64,000 bases of DNA from Geobacter sp. UBA5730 (GCA_002419465.1 DIGE01000016.1:34478-98477), one strand, 5' to 3'. Positions 1 through 8,541 are shown, counted from the first letter of the stretch. The notes: generated by a model from the letters alone, not told the origin. Translations and numbers: made by a program.

Positions 1-27
1 CTAACGTGTATTAGACACCCTAAATTT

Positions 28-139
28 TCAGGAAAAAACGACAAAAACACCGTGAAAAGCCGATTGTATTTTTTTAACTACCTGTTATGCTTAACCTAAC
101 AAAAAATAAAAACGACCTAAATCTCAGGAAAAAACGACA
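28..139 (+). repeat. 16-bp direct repeat in the integrase leader
   Basis: The 16-base word TCAGGAAAAAACGACA occurs at 28-43 and again at 124-139, 96 bases apart. Both copies are preceded by a similar CCTAAAT stretch. The second copy contains the ribosome-binding AGGA and the first base of the integrase start codon. It could be a duplication left by cassette insertion or rearrangement at the integration site, or a repeated regulatory element. The sequence alone does not decide. Confidence 0.6.
94..100 (-). other. Possible attI core site of an integron
   Basis: Read on the minus strand, 94-100 is GTTAGGT, which fits the GTTRRRY core at which integron integrases recombine. A second partial core, GTTAG, lies on the minus strand at 1-5, at the window edge. 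Cassettes would extend leftward, away from the integrase, outside this window. The core is short and degenerate, so a chance match is possible. Confidence 0.3.
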
Positions 140-1113
140 TGGAAAACCAGCCTGCCAAACCGAAATTACTTGATCAAGTTCGTGATCGTATTCGCCTGAA
201 ACATTACAGCAGGCGTACAGAAGATGCGTATCTTGATTGGGCAAAGCGGTACATACTTTACCACAAGAAAACCCATCCGCAAGAGATGGGTAAAAAAGAA
301 ATCGAAGATTTTTTAACCTATCTGGCCCGCGACCGCAAGGTGTCGGCCTCTACCCAGAATCAGGCCAAGTCTGCGCTTTTGTTTCTGTATAAAGAGGTGT
401 TAGGGATTACGCTGCCGTGGCTTGGTGATGTGGAGCAGGCCAAGAAGCCGCAGAAGATGCCGGTGGTGCTGACTGAGCAGGAGGTGCAGGCGCTGCTGGC
501 ACAGCTTTCTGATACCTGGCTTTTGCTGGGACGATTGTTGTACGGTACCGGCATGCGGCTTTTAGAGGGGCTGCGCCTGCGGGTGCAGGATGTTGATTTT
601 AGTGCTAATCAGCTCCTGATTCGTGATGGTAAGGGAGGTAAGGATCGGGTGACCATGCTGCCACAGACGTTGATCCTGCCGCTAAAAGACCATCTTGTGC
701 AGGTAAAGCGGCTGTATGAGCAGGATCTGACAAACGGACATGGTGAGGTCTGGCTCAGCGAGAGCCTGGCACGCAAGTATCCCAGTGCAGGCAGGGAGTG
801 GATCTGGCAGTATGTCTTTCCGTCGGCCCGGTTGTCGGTTGATCCCGCTTCCGGGGTGACCAGGCGGCATCATCTGGATGAAAAAGGGTTGCAGCGGGCG
901 ATTAAGCAAGCCGCGGTTGATGCAGAGCTGACGAAACATGTGACGCCCCATACCCTGCGGCATTCCTTTGCCACCCACCTGCTGCAGGCCGGTTACGATA
1001 TCCGCACCGTGCAGGAGCTGCTGGGGCACAAGGATGTGCAGACCACCATGATTTATACCCATGTGCTGAACAAAGGGGGCAGGGGAGTGACCTCGCCGCT
1101 GGATAGAATCTGA
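139..1113 (+). CDS. Integron-type site-specific tyrosine recombinase (IntI-like)
   Basis: This 324-aa tyrosine recombinase would catalyse strand exchange between attI and attC sites. The N-terminal SAM-like core-binding domain covers about residues 10-95 and the catalytic domain about 107-310. The catalytic residues visible are R140, H271 and R274 (HTLRH), H297 (LLGH) and Y306 (IYTHV). An extra segment near 211-230 (ARKYPSAGREW, then YVFPS) is the insertion that separates integron integrases from XerC/D, so IntI is favoured over Xer. The start follows AGGA by ten bases and lies inside the second copy of the leader repeat. The gene is intact and stops two bases before hrpB. Whether cassettes exist cannot be judged because the cassette side lies beyond the left edge. 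Confidence 0.9.
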   Translation: MENQPAKPKLLDQVRDRIRLKHYSRRTEDAYLDWAKRYILYHKKTHPQEMGKKEIEDFLTYLARDRKVSASTQNQAKSALLFLYKEVLGITLPWLGDVEQAKKPQKMPVVLTEQEVQALLAQLSDTWLLLGRLLYGTGMRLLEGLRLRVQDVDFSANQLLIRDGKGGKDRVTMLPQTLILPLKDHLVQVKRLYEQDLTNGHGEVWLSESLARKYPSAGREWIWQYVFPSARLSVDPASGVTRRHHLDEKGLQRAIKQAAVDAELTKHVTPHTLRHSFATHLLQAGYDIRTVQELLGHKDVQTTMIYTHVLNKGGRGVTSPLDRI

Positions 1114-1115
1114 TC

Positions 1116-3566
1116 ATGACCGACCGCCTGCCGATTGATGACATCCTGCCGGAACTGCTTGCCACGCTGCGACGTTCTGCCAATGTGGTGCTGTCTGCCT
1201 CGCCGGGGGCGGGCAAGACCACCAAGGTTCCGCTGGCGCTTTTGGAGCTGTTTCCGCCTGAGGCCGGACGGATCGTGATGCTGGAGCCACGCCGGATCGC
1301 GGCGGCCTCGGCGGCCCGCTTCATGGCGGAAAGCCTGGGGGAGGCGGTGGGGCAGACCGTGGGGTACACCATCCGTTTCGAGCGCAAGGTCTCGCAAAAC
1401 ACCCGGATCGAGGTGGTGACGGAGGGGATTCTGACTCGCCGGTTGCAGGATGATCCGGCTTTGTCTGGTGTGGCTTGTGTGATCTTTGACGAGTTTCACG
1501 AGCGTTCGATCCATGCCGATCTTGGCCTGGCACTCTGTCTGGAGAGTCAGTCGGTGCTGCGGCCTGAACTGAAGTTGCTGGTGATGTCGGCCACCCTGGA
1601 CTGCGGCCCGCTTGTCAGGCTGTTGGGCGGCGCGCCGGTCGTTGTGTCCCAGGGACGGTCGTTTCCGGTTGAGCTGCGCTATGGAACGGCTGCTGACCGC
1701 CTGCCGCTGGCCAGGCGAATGGCGGGTGCGATCAGGCAGGCGCTGGCTGAGCAGCAGGGTGATCTGCTGGCCTTTCTGCCCGGCAGCGGCGAGATCCGGG
1801 CGGTGCAACGTGAGCTGGAGGGGCTGGCGCAGGTAATGGTCTGCCCGTTGTACGGTGATCTGCCGTTTGAGCAGCAGCAGCGGGCCATCCTGCCCGGCTC
1901 ACAACGGCGGGTGGTGCTGGCCACCAACATTGCCGAGACCTCCTTGACCATCGACGGGGTACGGATCGTGGTGGACTGCGGTCTGTCGCGGCGGCTGCAG
2001 CTTGATCCGGCCACCGGGCTGGAGCGGTTGGTGACGGTGCGGGCCTCACGGGCCTCGGCACTACAGCGCACCGGCCGGGCCGGCCGTACCGCCCCCGGTG
2101 TCTGCTACCGGCTGTTCGGCGAGCAGACCTTCCAGGCCATGACCGCCTTTTCGCCAGCGGAGATCCTGACCGCCGATCTGGCGCCGTTGTTGCTGGAGCT
2201 GGCAGCCTGGGGGATACGGGTTAATTCCGGGGACCCTATGGAAGTTGCGTATACTGTCCCCGGAATAAAGTGGCTGGACCCGCCGCCGGTGGCCCATCTG
2301 GCTGCGGCCGGTGAACTGCTGCAACTGTTGGGGGCCCTGAACGGGGAGGGGCAGATCACCCCGCTGGGACGCCGGATGGTGCGTCTGCCGGTGCATCCCC
2401 GCCTGGCCCGGCTGCTGCTGGAAGCTGAATCGCGGGATCAGCTGCCTGCAGCCTGTCGTTTTGCGGCGCAGCTTTCCAACCGCGCCTCAGCCGGTGCGGC
2501 AATCGAGCGGACAGAACGCCAGCTGCGGCAGCTGATGGGGGTGCGTGGCACCAACAGCGCAACTCTGGCCGATGATCTGCTGATGGCGCCGCTCTACCTC
2601 GCGGCCTGGCCAGACCGGATCGCCCAGCATCGGCCGGGTGATCAGGACCGCTACCTGCTGGCATCGGGACGCGGGGCGCTGCTGTCAAAATCGTGCCTCA
2701 GCCGGCCTGCCCTGGGAGTGGCGCTGCAGGTGGATGGCGGGACCGGGGCCGAGGGGTTGATCCACCAGCTTGCCGCGGCCACGCAGGAACAAATCCGTGA
2801 GACCGTGCCGCAGCTGGTGCTGCGTCAGCGGCAGGTAACCTGGGATGAGGCCGCCGGACGGGTCGCGGCTGCCGAGCAGGAACGGATCGGCGCAGTGGTG
2901 CTGGCCTCGCGCCAGGTTGGGGTTACAGATGCCGAGGCTTTGCCGCTGCTGCTGGAGCAGGTCAGCCGCCGTGGCCTTGCCGGCCTGAACTGGTCAGCGG
3001 CGGCCCGTCAGCTGCAGGGCAGGGTCGGGTGCGCTGCCCGGCTGCTGCCGGAGGAGGGCTGGCCCGATCTGTCCGATACCTGGCTGGCAGGTCAGCTGGC
3101 CGATTGGCTGGGGCCGCAACTGTTGGGGGTGCGCTCCTGGCAGGATATCCAGAAGGTTGATCTGCAGCAGGCGTTGCAGCAGATCCTTGGCTGGCGGTTG
3201 CTGCAGGCGCTCGACACGGTTGCGCCGACCCATCTGCAGGTGCCCAGTGGACGGAAGGCCGCTGTGGATTATACTGTAGACGAGGGACCGGTGCTGGCGG
3301 TCAAGCTGCAGGAGCTGTTCGGTCTGGCCTCTTCACCCACGGTTTGCCGGGGCCGTCAGGCGCTGTTGGTGCATCTGCTGTCACCGGCTGGCCGGCCGGT
3401 GGCGGTGACCCGCGATCTGCAGGGGTTCTGGCAGCGGGGCTATCCTGAGGTGCGCAAGGAGTTGCGGGGCCGTTATCCCAAGCATCCCTGGCCGGATGAT
3501 CCCTGGAACGCACCGGCCACCCACCGCACCAGGCAGACGCTTGCTCGATCACAGGGAGGGACCTGA
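1116..3566 (+). CDS. hrpB: ATP-dependent RNA helicase HrpB
   Basis: This is a DEAH-type superfamily 2 helicase of 816 aa, the usual HrpB length. Walker A is GAGKTT at residues 31-36 and the Walker B box is DEFH at 125-128. The motif VI region RTGRAGR lies near residue 320. The helicase core is followed by the HA2-like and HrpB-specific C-terminal domains, including a WLDPPP motif near 386. The cellular role of HrpB in bacteria is poorly defined (RNA metabolism). The start codon lies two bases after the integrase stop. An in-frame palindrome encodes an apparent insertion at residues 370-383, between two conserved segments (see the repeat entry). It converges with nothing and is followed two bases later by the PHP-kinase gene, suggesting co-transcription. 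Confidence 0.95.
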   Translation: MTDRLPIDDILPELLATLRRSANVVLSASPGAGKTTKVPLALLELFPPEAGRIVMLEPRRIAAASAARFMAESLGEAVGQTVGYTIRFERKVSQNTRIEVVTEGILTRRLQDDPALSGVACVIFDEFHERSIHADLGLALCLESQSVLRPELKLLVMSATLDCGPLVRLLGGAPVVVSQGRSFPVELRYGTAADRLPLARRMAGAIRQALAEQQGDLLAFLPGSGEIRAVQRELEGLAQVMVCPLYGDLPFEQQQRAILPGSQRRVVLATNIAETSLTIDGVRIVVDCGLSRRLQLDPATGLERLVTVRASRASALQRTGRAGRTAPGVCYRLFGEQTFQAMTAFSPAEILTADLAPLLLELAAWGIRVNSGDPMEVAYTVPGIKWLDPPPVAHLAAAGELLQLLGALNGEGQITPLGRRMVRLPVHPRLARLLLEAESRDQLPAACRFAAQLSNRASAGAAIERTERQLRQLMGVRGTNSATLADDLLMAPLYLAAWPDRIAQHRPGDQDRYLLASGRGALLSKSCLSRPALGVALQVDGGTGAEGLIHQLAAATQEQIRETVPQLVLRQRQVTWDEAAGRVAAAEQERIGAVVLASRQVGVTDAEALPLLLEQVSRRGLAGLNWSAAARQLQGRVGCAARLLPEEGWPDLSDTWLAGQLADWLGPQLLGVRSWQDIQKVDLQQALQQILGWRLLQALDTVAPTHLQVPSGRKAAVDYTVDEGPVLAVKLQELFGLASSPTVCRGRQALLVHLLSPAGRPVAVTRDLQGFWQRGYPEVRKELRGRYPKHPWPDDPWNAPATHRTRQTLARSQGGT
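2225..2265 (+). repeat. REP-like palindrome inside hrpB
   Basis: A perfect 10-bp inverted repeat, TTCCGGGGAC at 2225-2234 and GTCCCCGGAA at 2256-2265, encloses a 21-base loop. It lies inside hrpB in frame. The codons it contributes sit between the AAWG and WLDPPP segments, where HrpB proteins normally have only a short linker. The shape (GGGGAC stem ends, single hairpin) recalls REP elements mobilised by RAYT transposases. That origin is inference; the palindrome itself is seen. Confidence 0.6.
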
Positions 3567-3568
3567 TC

Positions 3569-5074
3569 ATGCTGTTTGAGATGCACTGTCATACGTCTGA
3601 AAAATCCGCCTGTAGTTCGGTGCCGGCCGTCGAGCTGGTGCGCCGGGTGCAGGCCCGTGGCTTGCAGGGGATCGTGCTGACCGACCACCACGCGGTCTGG
3701 AAGGCGACCGAGTTGGCCGAACTGCGGCGTTCGGCCGGGGTGCCGGACCATTTCAGAATCTTCAGCGCCCAGGAGGTGACCACGGCCCGCCACGGCGATG
3801 TGCTGGTTTACGGCGCCACGGTTGCCATTGCCAAGGGGGCGCCGCTGGAGGATATCCGGGCCGCCTGGCCCGGGGCCGCCCTGGTGCTGGCCCATGCCTA
3901 CCGCAAGGGGCGGCATCCGACCGATGATCAGTTGGCCGATCCTTTGCTGGACGGGGTCGAGATCTTCAGCTCCAACCACGGTGTGGCTGAGAACAGCCGG
4001 GGGCTGGCCGATTGGCACCGGCTGCGTTTTACCGCCATTTCCGGCACCGATACCCATGGCGCGCAGTATGCCGGGGCCTATCCGACCATCTTTGATCATC
4101 CGCTGCAGGATATCCAGGAGTTGGCTGATGAACTCAAGGCCGGGCGATGTCGGCCGTTTTTCAAGGAGATACCCCGCTCCGGCGCCAACGCGCTGGTGAC
4201 CGAGGTGACCTTCGGCACCAAGGAGGGTGATGAAAACCGTGAGCGGATCATCATCCGCACCTTGACGGATCAGAAAAAATGGAAAAGCACCGCCCGGGCC
4301 GAGACTATCATGGCTGCCGTGGCAGCGGCCGGATTCAGTGAGGGGCGTTACCGGGTGCCGAGGCCGATCGAGATTGACCAGGAACGGATGACCATCATTG
4401 AACAGGGGATCAGGGGCCGCTCACTGCACGATAAGCTGCTCAGCGCCAGCCCTGACGACGCCCGCTGGTATCTGGAGCTGGCGGGCCACTGGCTGGGGCG
4501 GCTGCACAAGGCCGCCCTGGCGGTCACCAGGCCGGACGAATTTGGTCAGCGGGAGGAAGGGCGGCTCAGGCATTATCTTTCCCGCTTTGAGACTATCAAT
4601 CATCGCCACTCCGGCCGGGCCCGCCAGATTGTCGAACGTCTGCTGGCGGCCTATCGGGAACTGTACTGCGGTACCGATTGCCTGGTGCAGGGCCATGGCG
4701 ATTATCACCCCAAGAATGTGATGATCGGCCAGGATAACCAGGATCAGCGTGAAACTTTCTTTGTGGCAGCCATCGACTTCGGCAGTTCGCTGATGTTGCC
4801 ACCGGCCTTTGATGTCGGCTGCTTCCTGGCCCAGTTCCGCAATCAACTGTTCGCCCAGCGCGAGTTGCTGGAGCGGTTGCCTGAATCGATTTTTCTGGAG
4901 GCCTACCTGGACGAAGGGCCGCCGGTGGGAGACGAGTTTCTTTGGCAGGTTGAGCTGTTTCGTGCCCGTACCAACCTGAGCATCGCCTCATACCTGATTC
5001 AGGTGGGGATGGGGGAAAGCGAAGACCTCTGGCGGGTGCTGGTGGAAGCGGAACAGGCCTTGGGCCAGATATGA
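3569..5074 (+). CDS. PHP metallo-phosphoesterase fused to an aminoglycoside-phosphotransferase-like kinase domain
   Basis: This 501-aa protein has two domains. Residues 1-210 form a PHP hydrolase: the metal-binding motif MHCH at 5-8, then LTDHH near 40, HAYRKG near 110 and the SGTDTHG segment near 158 supply the expected His/Asp ligands. Residues about 235-495 form an APH-type phosphotransferase fold, with HGDYHPKN (catalytic Asp and Asn) near 375 and AIDFG (metal-binding Asp) near 396. The PHP part would hydrolyse a phosphoester and the kinase part would transfer phosphate to a small molecule. The substrate is unknown. It is coupled downstream by an ATGA overlap to a small ORF. A bifunctional kinase/phosphatase acting on one metabolite is a plausible inference but is not shown. 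Confidence 0.8.
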   Translation: MLFEMHCHTSEKSACSSVPAVELVRRVQARGLQGIVLTDHHAVWKATELAELRRSAGVPDHFRIFSAQEVTTARHGDVLVYGATVAIAKGAPLEDIRAAWPGAALVLAHAYRKGRHPTDDQLADPLLDGVEIFSSNHGVAENSRGLADWHRLRFTAISGTDTHGAQYAGAYPTIFDHPLQDIQELADELKAGRCRPFFKEIPRSGANALVTEVTFGTKEGDENRERIIIRTLTDQKKWKSTARAETIMAAVAAAGFSEGRYRVPRPIEIDQERMTIIEQGIRGRSLHDKLLSASPDDARWYLELAGHWLGRLHKAALAVTRPDEFGQREEGRLRHYLSRFETINHRHSGRARQIVERLLAAYRELYCGTDCLVQGHGDYHPKNVMIGQDNQDQRETFFVAAIDFGSSLMLPPAFDVGCFLAQFRNQLFAQRELLERLPESIFLEAYLDEGPPVGDEFLWQVELFRARTNLSIASYLIQVGMGESEDLWRVLVEAEQALGQI

Positions 5075-5238
5075 GGGATCTGACCGGTCAACGCCGCATC
5101 CATCGGCTGGAGTGTGGCCCGGACGGGGTCCGCACCAGCCTGGGCGAGTGTCCCGTCTTCGGCAAGATCAAATTCATGAGCGCTGATGGTTGCAAGCGCA
5201 AGTTTGATGTGGCAGGCTATTGCTCACAATGGTCATGA
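5071..5238 (+). CDS. Small cysteine-containing protein, 55 aa, unknown function
   Basis: This ORF starts at an ATG that overlaps the stop of the PHP-kinase gene as ATGA, a strong sign of translational coupling. It encodes 55 residues beginning MRDLTGQRR, with four cysteines (15, 27, 41, 51) and a basic, charged composition. It has no membrane segment or signal peptide. It ends seven bases before the ribosome-binding site of the Kef antiporter gene. The four spaced cysteines could bind a metal, but no known family was recognised. It could also be a chance ORF that fills the gap. Confidence 0.5.
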   Translation: MRDLTGQRRIHRLECGPDGVRTSLGECPVFGKIKFMSADGCKRKFDVAGYCSQWS

Positions 5239-5254
5239 TGCTGCGGAGGTTTTG

Positions 5255-7231
5255 ATGGATTATGCGTTGTTGAGGGATATGGTGCTGTTGTTTGGCCTGG
5301 CATTGGTTACCGTGATCCTGTTCCGTCAGTTCAAGCTGCCCTCGATTATCGGTTTTTTGTGTACTGGCATCGTGGCCGGCCCCTATGCCCTGGGGTTTAT
5401 CAAGGATACCCACCAGGTTGAACAGATGGCCGAGATCGGTGTGGTGCTGCTGCTGTTCACCATCGGCATCGAATTCTCGCTGAAGGAGTTGTTGCGGATC
5501 AAATATCTGGTGCTGTGGGGGGGCGGTTTTCAGGTCGGCCTGACCATTGTGGTGGTTGCACTGATCGGGGTGGCCGCCGGTTTTCCGATCCAGCAGGCCA
5601 CATTCTTCGGTTTTCTGGTTTCACTGTCCAGTACCGCTATCCTGATGAAGCTGTTGATGGATGCCGGCGAGATGGACACCCCCCACGGCAAGACCGCCCT
5701 GGGCATTCTGATCTTTCAGGACCTCTGCGTGGTGCCGTTGATGCTGTTTACCCCCTTCCTGGGCGGGGCCGGCAACGGCCTGACCGGGATCATGATCGTT
5801 TCGGCCAAGGCGTTGGTGGTGGTGGTGGCTTCCCACTTCGGAGCCCGCTTTGCGGTGCCCTGGATCTTTAACCAGGTGGTCAGGACCCGCAGCCGAGAAC
5901 TGTTCATCCTGACCATTATCTTTGTCGGCTTCGGCACGGCCTGGCTGACGGCTCAAGTGGGGCTCTCCCTGGCCCTGGGCGCTTTCATCGCCGGTCTGGC
6001 CATCTCGGAGTCGGAATACAGCCATCAGGTGATGGGGGATATCATCCCGTTCCGGGATGCCTTTATGAGTCTGTTCTTCATCTCAGTGGGGATGTTGCTC
6101 GATCCAACGGTGGTGTTACGCCATCCCTTGACGGTGTTGCTGATTGTGCTGGTGATCGTGCTGGTCAAATGGCTGGTGGCCACCGGTGCGGCGCTGGCAC
6201 TGAAGTTCCCGCCCCGGCCGGCCTTGATGAGCGGCCTGATGCTGGCCCAGGTGGGTGAGTTTGCCTTTGTGCTGTCCCATGCCGGTCAGCAGTACGGATT
6301 GCTGAGCGGTGACCAGTACCAGCTGTTTCTGGCCGCCTCGGTAACCACCATGGCCCTGACCCCTTTTGCGCTCATTTATGCCGAACCGCTGGCCAACCGG
6401 ATGTCCACCTGGCTGCCGGCGATCCTTAAAGCTGGTGGACGGGTCACCGGCGTCAGCCACGACCGTTTTCCAATGGAAGATCACGTGATCATCGTCGGCT
6501 TTGGTGTCAACGGCAAAAACCTGGCCCGGGTGCTGAACGGCAACGGCATCCGCTATATCGCCATTGAAACCAACCACCACACCGTCAAGGCCGAACGCAA
6601 GAAAGGCACCCGGATCATCTTCGGCGACGCCTCCAAGGCCGAGATCCTGTCCCATGCCCTGATCGACAAGGCCCGCATGCTGGTGATCGCCGTCTCCGAT
6701 GCCACCGCCACCCGCCGGGTGGCGGCCCAGGCCCGCATGATGAAGCCGGGTATCCATATCATCGTGCGTACCCGCTACGTGGCCGAGATGGAGCCGCTCT
6801 ATCAGCTGGGGGTCAACGACGTGGTGCCGGAGGAGTTCGAGACCTCGGTGGAGATCTTTTCGCGGGTGCTGCGTGGCTACCTGGTGCCCCACGACCAGAT
6901 CGATCACTGCATCGCCGAGATCCGCCGCGACTCCTACCAGATGTTCCGTACCATCAGCCGTCGTCATAGCCATGCCACCGGTATCTCCGGGTATCTTTCC
7001 GGGGTTGAGCTGGCCACCTTCCGGGTGCAGCCGGGTTCGCCTCTTGCGGGCAGTCAGCTTAAAGACGGTCTGCTGCGGGACCGTTCCGGCGCCACGGTGC
7101 TGGTGATCAAGCGGGGGGACAAGGTAATTTCCAACCCCGATCCGGTCTGGGAATTTCAGGACGATGACCTGGTGCTGACCCTGGGTTCGTCGGACCAGCT
7201 TACCTTTGCGGCGCATCTGTTTGAAGGATAG
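5255..7231 (+). CDS. Kef/CPA2-type monovalent cation:proton antiporter with RCK (TrkA) domains
   Basis: This inner-membrane antiporter of 658 aa belongs to the CPA2 family (YbaL/KefB/KefC type). About twelve membrane helices fill residues 1-390. A Rossmann-type TrkA-N domain starts with VIIVGFGVNG near 412 and a TrkA-C domain covers about 575-658. The family exchanges K+ or Na+ for H+ and is gated by nucleotide or thiol ligands. The start was placed at 5255 because GGAGG lies six bases upstream and the protein then begins with membrane sequence; an in-frame upstream codon at 5186 lacks a ribosome site. ZupT follows 13 bases later, suggesting one transcript. The transported ion cannot be fixed from sequence. 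Confidence 0.9.
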   Translation: MDYALLRDMVLLFGLALVTVILFRQFKLPSIIGFLCTGIVAGPYALGFIKDTHQVEQMAEIGVVLLLFTIGIEFSLKELLRIKYLVLWGGGFQVGLTIVVVALIGVAAGFPIQQATFFGFLVSLSSTAILMKLLMDAGEMDTPHGKTALGILIFQDLCVVPLMLFTPFLGGAGNGLTGIMIVSAKALVVVVASHFGARFAVPWIFNQVVRTRSRELFILTIIFVGFGTAWLTAQVGLSLALGAFIAGLAISESEYSHQVMGDIIPFRDAFMSLFFISVGMLLDPTVVLRHPLTVLLIVLVIVLVKWLVATGAALALKFPPRPALMSGLMLAQVGEFAFVLSHAGQQYGLLSGDQYQLFLAASVTTMALTPFALIYAEPLANRMSTWLPAILKAGGRVTGVSHDRFPMEDHVIIVGFGVNGKNLARVLNGNGIRYIAIETNHHTVKAERKKGTRIIFGDASKAEILSHALIDKARMLVIAVSDATATRRVAAQARMMKPGIHIIVRTRYVAEMEPLYQLGVNDVVPEEFETSVEIFSRVLRGYLVPHDQIDHCIAEIRRDSYQMFRTISRRHSHATGISGYLSGVELATFRVQPGSPLAGSQLKDGLLRDRSGATVLVIKRGDKVISNPDPVWEFQDDDLVLTLGSSDQLTFAAHLFEG

Positions 7232-7244
7232 GGGGTAATCGGCA

Positions 7245-8135
7245 ATGCAGGAGGTCTGGTTTGCACTGGGATTGACACTGTTTGCCGGCATGGCCACCGG
7301 TATCGGCAGCGCCATCGCCTTTCTGGCCAAGCGGACCAACTACCGTTTTCTCTCCGTTGCCACCGGCTTTTCGGCCGGCGTGATGCTGTATGTTTCCTTT
7401 GTCGAGATATTCTACAAGGGGGTGAGCGCCCTGACCGTCACCTACGGCGATTACTGGGGGCACTGGGTTAACGCGGGGTCATTCTTTGGCGGTATTCTGC
7501 TGATCGGTCTGATCGACAATCTGATTCCGGCTGCGGAAAACCCCCACGAGACCCACTCAGAGACAGAAACCGCGCCGTTGCATAATCTTGCCGCGCCGTT
7601 CCCGTCTTTTTCCGTGGACGGCAACGCCGTGGCCGGTGAACATGACCATTCCCTGAAACATGCCAAGCTGATGCGGATGGGTCTGTTCACCGCTCTGGCC
7701 ATCGGCATCCATAACTTTCCTGAAGGTCTGGCCACCTTTCTGGCGGCCCTGCAGGACCCGAAACTTGGCATCGCCATCGCCATCGCCATCGCCCTGCACA
7801 ACATCCCGGAAGGGATCTCGGTCTCGGTGCCGATCTTTTACGCCACCGGTAACCGCAAGAAGGCCTTTTTCTATTCAGTGCTGAGCGGCCTGGCCGAACC
7901 GGTGGGGGCCATCGTGGCCTATCTGCTGCTGCGTCTGTTCGTGGGGGGGGATACCGGCGCGATACCGTCACAGGTCATGGGTATCCTGTTCGGCGGCGTG
8001 GCCGGCATCATGGTCTACATCAGCCTGGATGAGCTGCTGCCCACCAGCCGGGCCTACGGCAAGGGCCACGACAGCCTGTTCGGGCTGATGGGGGGCATGC
8101 TGGTGATGGCGTTGAGCCTGCTGCTGATGAAATAA
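7245..8135 (+). CDS. zupT: ZIP-family divalent metal transporter ZupT
   Basis: This is an eight-helix ZIP transporter of 296 aa that imports Zn2+ and other divalent metals such as Fe2+ or Mn2+. The metal-binding helices carry HNFPEGLATF near 156 and HNIPEGISVSVP near 185, the family signatures. A His/Glu-rich cytoplasmic loop (residues about 103-140, with HETHSETE and GEHDHS) is longer than in the E. coli protein and may sense or buffer metal. It sits directly behind the Kef antiporter and is followed by the cobalamin riboswitch of the nrd operon. Confidence 0.93.
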   Translation: MQEVWFALGLTLFAGMATGIGSAIAFLAKRTNYRFLSVATGFSAGVMLYVSFVEIFYKGVSALTVTYGDYWGHWVNAGSFFGGILLIGLIDNLIPAAENPHETHSETETAPLHNLAAPFPSFSVDGNAVAGEHDHSLKHAKLMRMGLFTALAIGIHNFPEGLATFLAALQDPKLGIAIAIAIALHNIPEGISVSVPIFYATGNRKKAFFYSVLSGLAEPVGAIVAYLLLRLFVGGDTGAIPSQVMGILFGGVAGIMVYISLDELLPTSRAYGKGHDSLFGLMGGMLVMALSLLLMK

Positions 8136-8145
8136 ATATCGGGGC

Positions 8146-8174
8146 TTGACTCTATATATTGTGGTGTGATAGTG
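8146..8174 (+). promoter_or_regulatory. Possible sigma-70 promoter of the nrdD operon
   Basis: TTGACT at 8146-8151 matches a -35 element. After 16-17 bases a weak -10 (GATAGT or ATAGTG, about 8168-8174) follows. The position, 55-60 bases before the riboswitch core, is right for a leader transcript. The -10 is poor, so the call is tentative. Confidence 0.35.
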
Positions 8175-8228
8175 GTGTTGCCACAACATATTCCGCTACT
8201 GTTGGGCGGAAGCAGAATACACGATCAA

Positions 8229-8390
8229 CGGTGCCCGTAGGGGCTTGATAGGGAAGAGGGGTGAAGCTTTACAAAAAGCCATTCCCCCGCGGACCCGCCG
8301 CTGTAAGCGATGACAAAGGGCAACAGACCACTGGCTGGCTAAGCTGGGAAGGTGCCTGGAGGACGATTCGCAAGCCAGAAGACCTGCCTT
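8229..8390 (+). ncRNA. Adenosylcobalamin riboswitch
   Basis: The leader of nrdD holds the conserved blocks of a cobalamin aptamer in order: GGTGCCC near 8230, GGGAAGAGGGGTGAAG near 8251-8266, a variant of the central CCGC-CTGTAA box ending in CGCCGCTGTAA near 8297-8307, and the closing AAGCCAGAAGACCTGCC near 8371-8388. Binding of adenosylcobalamin normally lowers expression of the downstream gene. A stem-loop near 8408-8429 and a terminator at 8464-8504 supply the expression platform. Regulation of a B12-independent ribonucleotide reductase by B12 fits a switch to a B12-dependent enzyme encoded elsewhere. Confidence 0.92.
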
Positions 8391-8463
8391 GATCCAGTAC
8401 ACAACATTACTCTCCGGGGACTGGGAGTAGGTGAATAACGGAATCAGGCGACGTTAAATTCGG

Positions 8464-8504
8464 AACGTCCGCATGCTGTTTGAAACAGCTGCGGACGTTT
8501 TTTT
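8464..8504 (+). terminator. Intrinsic terminator of the riboswitch expression platform
   Basis: AACGTCCGCA at 8464-8473 pairs with TGCGGACGTT at 8490-8499, with an inner TGCTGTTT/GAAACAGC stem, and runs into a T tract ending near 8504. It lies between the cobalamin aptamer and the nrdD start, so ligand binding can terminate transcription before the gene. An ATG inside this hairpin (8473) is in frame with nrdD but is not a credible start. Confidence 0.85.
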
Positions 8505-8541
8505 ATTTGCTCGTGCAGGAGTATTCAAAGGAGTCTACAGC

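Noticed and set aside
8473..8541. In-frame ATG 69 bases upstream of nrdD
   Set aside because: It lies inside the riboswitch terminator hairpin and has no ribosome site; the start at 8542 has a good SD.
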